Source: Candidatus Kerfeldbacteria bacterium
GTDB taxonomy: Bacteria; Patescibacteriota; Patescibacteriia; UBA9570
Direction of reading: 5' to 3'
Assembly (NCBI GenBank): GCA_016182495.1
Contig: JACPGK010000033.1
Coordinates: 1 to 46,735, forward strand
Length of the DNA: 46,735 nt
The notes beneath the pieces are model-generated. The model did not search any database and was not told where the DNA came from. It saw only the letters and a program-made list of their open reading frames with translations. A program made the position numbers and the translations under genes. Every line of letters begins with the position of its first letter. Position 1 is the stretch's first letter. This document shows positions 46,201 to 46,735 of the stretch, piece after piece.

Positions 46201-46589
46201 CAGCTTCCGGTTTCATGACTACACCCAATTGGAGCGCGGAAAGCGATCAGTTGTTTGGTTGGTTTGGGTTTAGTGTGGCTGGCCTTGGCAGATTAAGCAG
46301 TGATACTGATTTTGACAGTGTTATAGTTGGCAGCCCGCTGTTTACCAATGGTGAAAATTTTGAAGGCCAAGCTACAGTGTATACTGCTACGGCTGGTGGT
46401 TTAAACACCACGGCCTATTGGACCACAGAATCCAACCAAGCCAATGCTGGTTTGGGTTGGAGTGTAGCCAGTGCGGGTGATTACGATGGTAATGGTCAGG
46501 ATGATCTCATGATTGGTACGCCATTGAACGATGCTGGCATCTATACTAATGACGGTAAAGCTGAAGTATATACGACCAGTTGTTTATAA
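43215..46589 (+). CDS. Secreted/anchored FG-GAP repeat (integrin-alpha-like) protein with two predicted seven-bladed beta-propellers
   Basis: Repeated GDVNGDGxxDVIVGAP motifs; N-terminal TM/signal. Confidence 0.88.
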   Translation: MSQAILTKSSITTKTAATISVLALAAVLAAGFVGSQLTSTTLKKPTKLVIGQATSKNLLASASQATSDNLNTLLPEILGDEMSLPPNFNIAQASFDTNKTATATTAYSIQASSDQPIYFAANPRNHFNAKQENNSFTINSSDSSKDWSVTFELQSIQKDKDANKALRPKDQAEAQKQEYRIERKHEGFKAEYKNTEKGWEDTYTVEKKPTGDDKLEVVLKVDKKNLLMEQKKDYFLFKNAATQEPVLQYGDLKATDAAGKLLSSTLTQKDDFIFLIIDDVNATYPIIVDPLAAAPGWTVYGEQEYSNFGYSTTASADVNGDEYDDIIIGAFRYDHDEGDEGKVYAFYGAAAPDTIADWTYEPNIEDRYFANYIFALGDINGDGYDEIGIESDQFSYEGGAYTYYYYFDIFYGSASGLNTTPGWSKAFGILDSMLEAQGADFNGDGYIDVLFWTQDQDPLLEDFQPLAYIYYGSSSGISPNPDWEQAELAATYYQSADMNGDGYSDILMFGGSSSTLYYGSVLGITNDNTIEIPSLTGNSALGGSGDINGDGYDDILITVTDGTPSLYMKAVYGSASGTVNESAWSIEITSSAHILSAGDINMDGFDDIMVGDASYDGLDTNTGKVEVYRGSAIEPDLTPYWIFEGTNYFDQVGISGDLGGDIDGDGTNDIVVGAHSYKVDGLSMGAVFMFRGEGPCQPTLASTWSAAGNQNSALLGWSTDSAGDVNGDGKDDVIVGAPLFDNGQVNEGIAVVHYGSDGLSITPDWFAEGNQKNLHFGYDVAGLGDVNGDGFADIAVSTPEYYEGSARHYGAVFIYKGSATGLVSTPSWTIYGNQEFAKFGASIAGDDVTADQLGDLLVGAPRYDNDETDEGAAFMYAGSVTGVTTTPTWSTESNQTDAWLGTSVAVVGDDVIIGAPRYDNGETDEGVALGYYSELGSLPAVYSWLAESNQANAKLGFSVASAGDVNADGFSDVIAGAPQYDNGEIDEGAAFVYHGSASGFMTTPNWSAESDQLFGWFGFSVAGLGRLSSDTDFDSVIVGSPLFTNGENFEGQATVYTATAGGLNTTAYWTTESNQANAGLGWSVASAGDYDGNGQDDLMIGTPLNDAGIYTNDGKAEVYTTSCL

Positions 46590-46671
46590 TTCCATGTAGT
46601 CAATCAGCAAAGATGACCTCTTGACGGTCGAGCACCGTGTCCTCTTGGAGTAAAGCACGGAGATGAATGAA

Positions 46672-46735
46672 TTAGGTTGTGACGGTAGTTTTACGCTCCA
46701 AACATTCCACAAACTGGTCACGGTGGTAGACTTCA
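46672..46735 (-). CDS. Possible 3' end of a truncated CDS (...EVYHRDQFVECLERKTTVTT*)
   Basis: Open frame from window edge to TAA on minus strand; short. Confidence 0.25.
   Translation of the reverse strand, partial: EVYHRDQFVECLERKTTVTT

Overview
This ~46.7 kb window looks like chromosomal DNA from a Patescibacteria/CPR-type bacterium. That placement is an inference from gene style: T/N-rich linkers, GerMN, DUF4430, FG-GAP and S8-PGBD surface proteins, a compact type IV pilus locus, short operons and the standard code with TGA as stop. No rRNA, CRISPR array or IS element was seen, and there is one tRNA (Leu-CAA, minus strand). Main blocks: (1) TrmB-like regulator, a voltage-sensor-like membrane gene split by a phased T-heptamer, and a pore+RCK channel with a degenerate filter; (2) S8 protease, P-type ATPase, CorA, HtrA; (3) an Asp-rich type-1 copper protein, HU and a CuA-motif lipoprotein; (4) GerMN and M23 proteins from divergent promoters; (5) a cobalamin riboswitch with visible terminator logic in front of a DUF4430 protein and a DUF4430 + alpha/alpha-toroid protein, resembling rearranged transcobalamin/intrinsic factor domains; (6) Fe/Mn SOD; (7) PAS-kinase/REC/PilB/PilC/pseudopilins/PilM, including a ~1200 aa prepilin with repeated H-type-lectin-like modules; (8) parAB, relA/spoT, topA, dprA; (9) a 30-aa TM microprotein coupled to a macro domain protein; (10) a short Mfd; (11) a MntA/HepT-type pair; (12) a membrane-anchored Clp-D1-only AAA+ protein; (13) a large FG-GAP protein that parses as two tandem seven-bladed propellers. 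Many transcription units have a -10 box only 6-11 nt before the start codon, which suggests widespread leaderless or near-leaderless transcription. All family calls are by eye; no database search was run.
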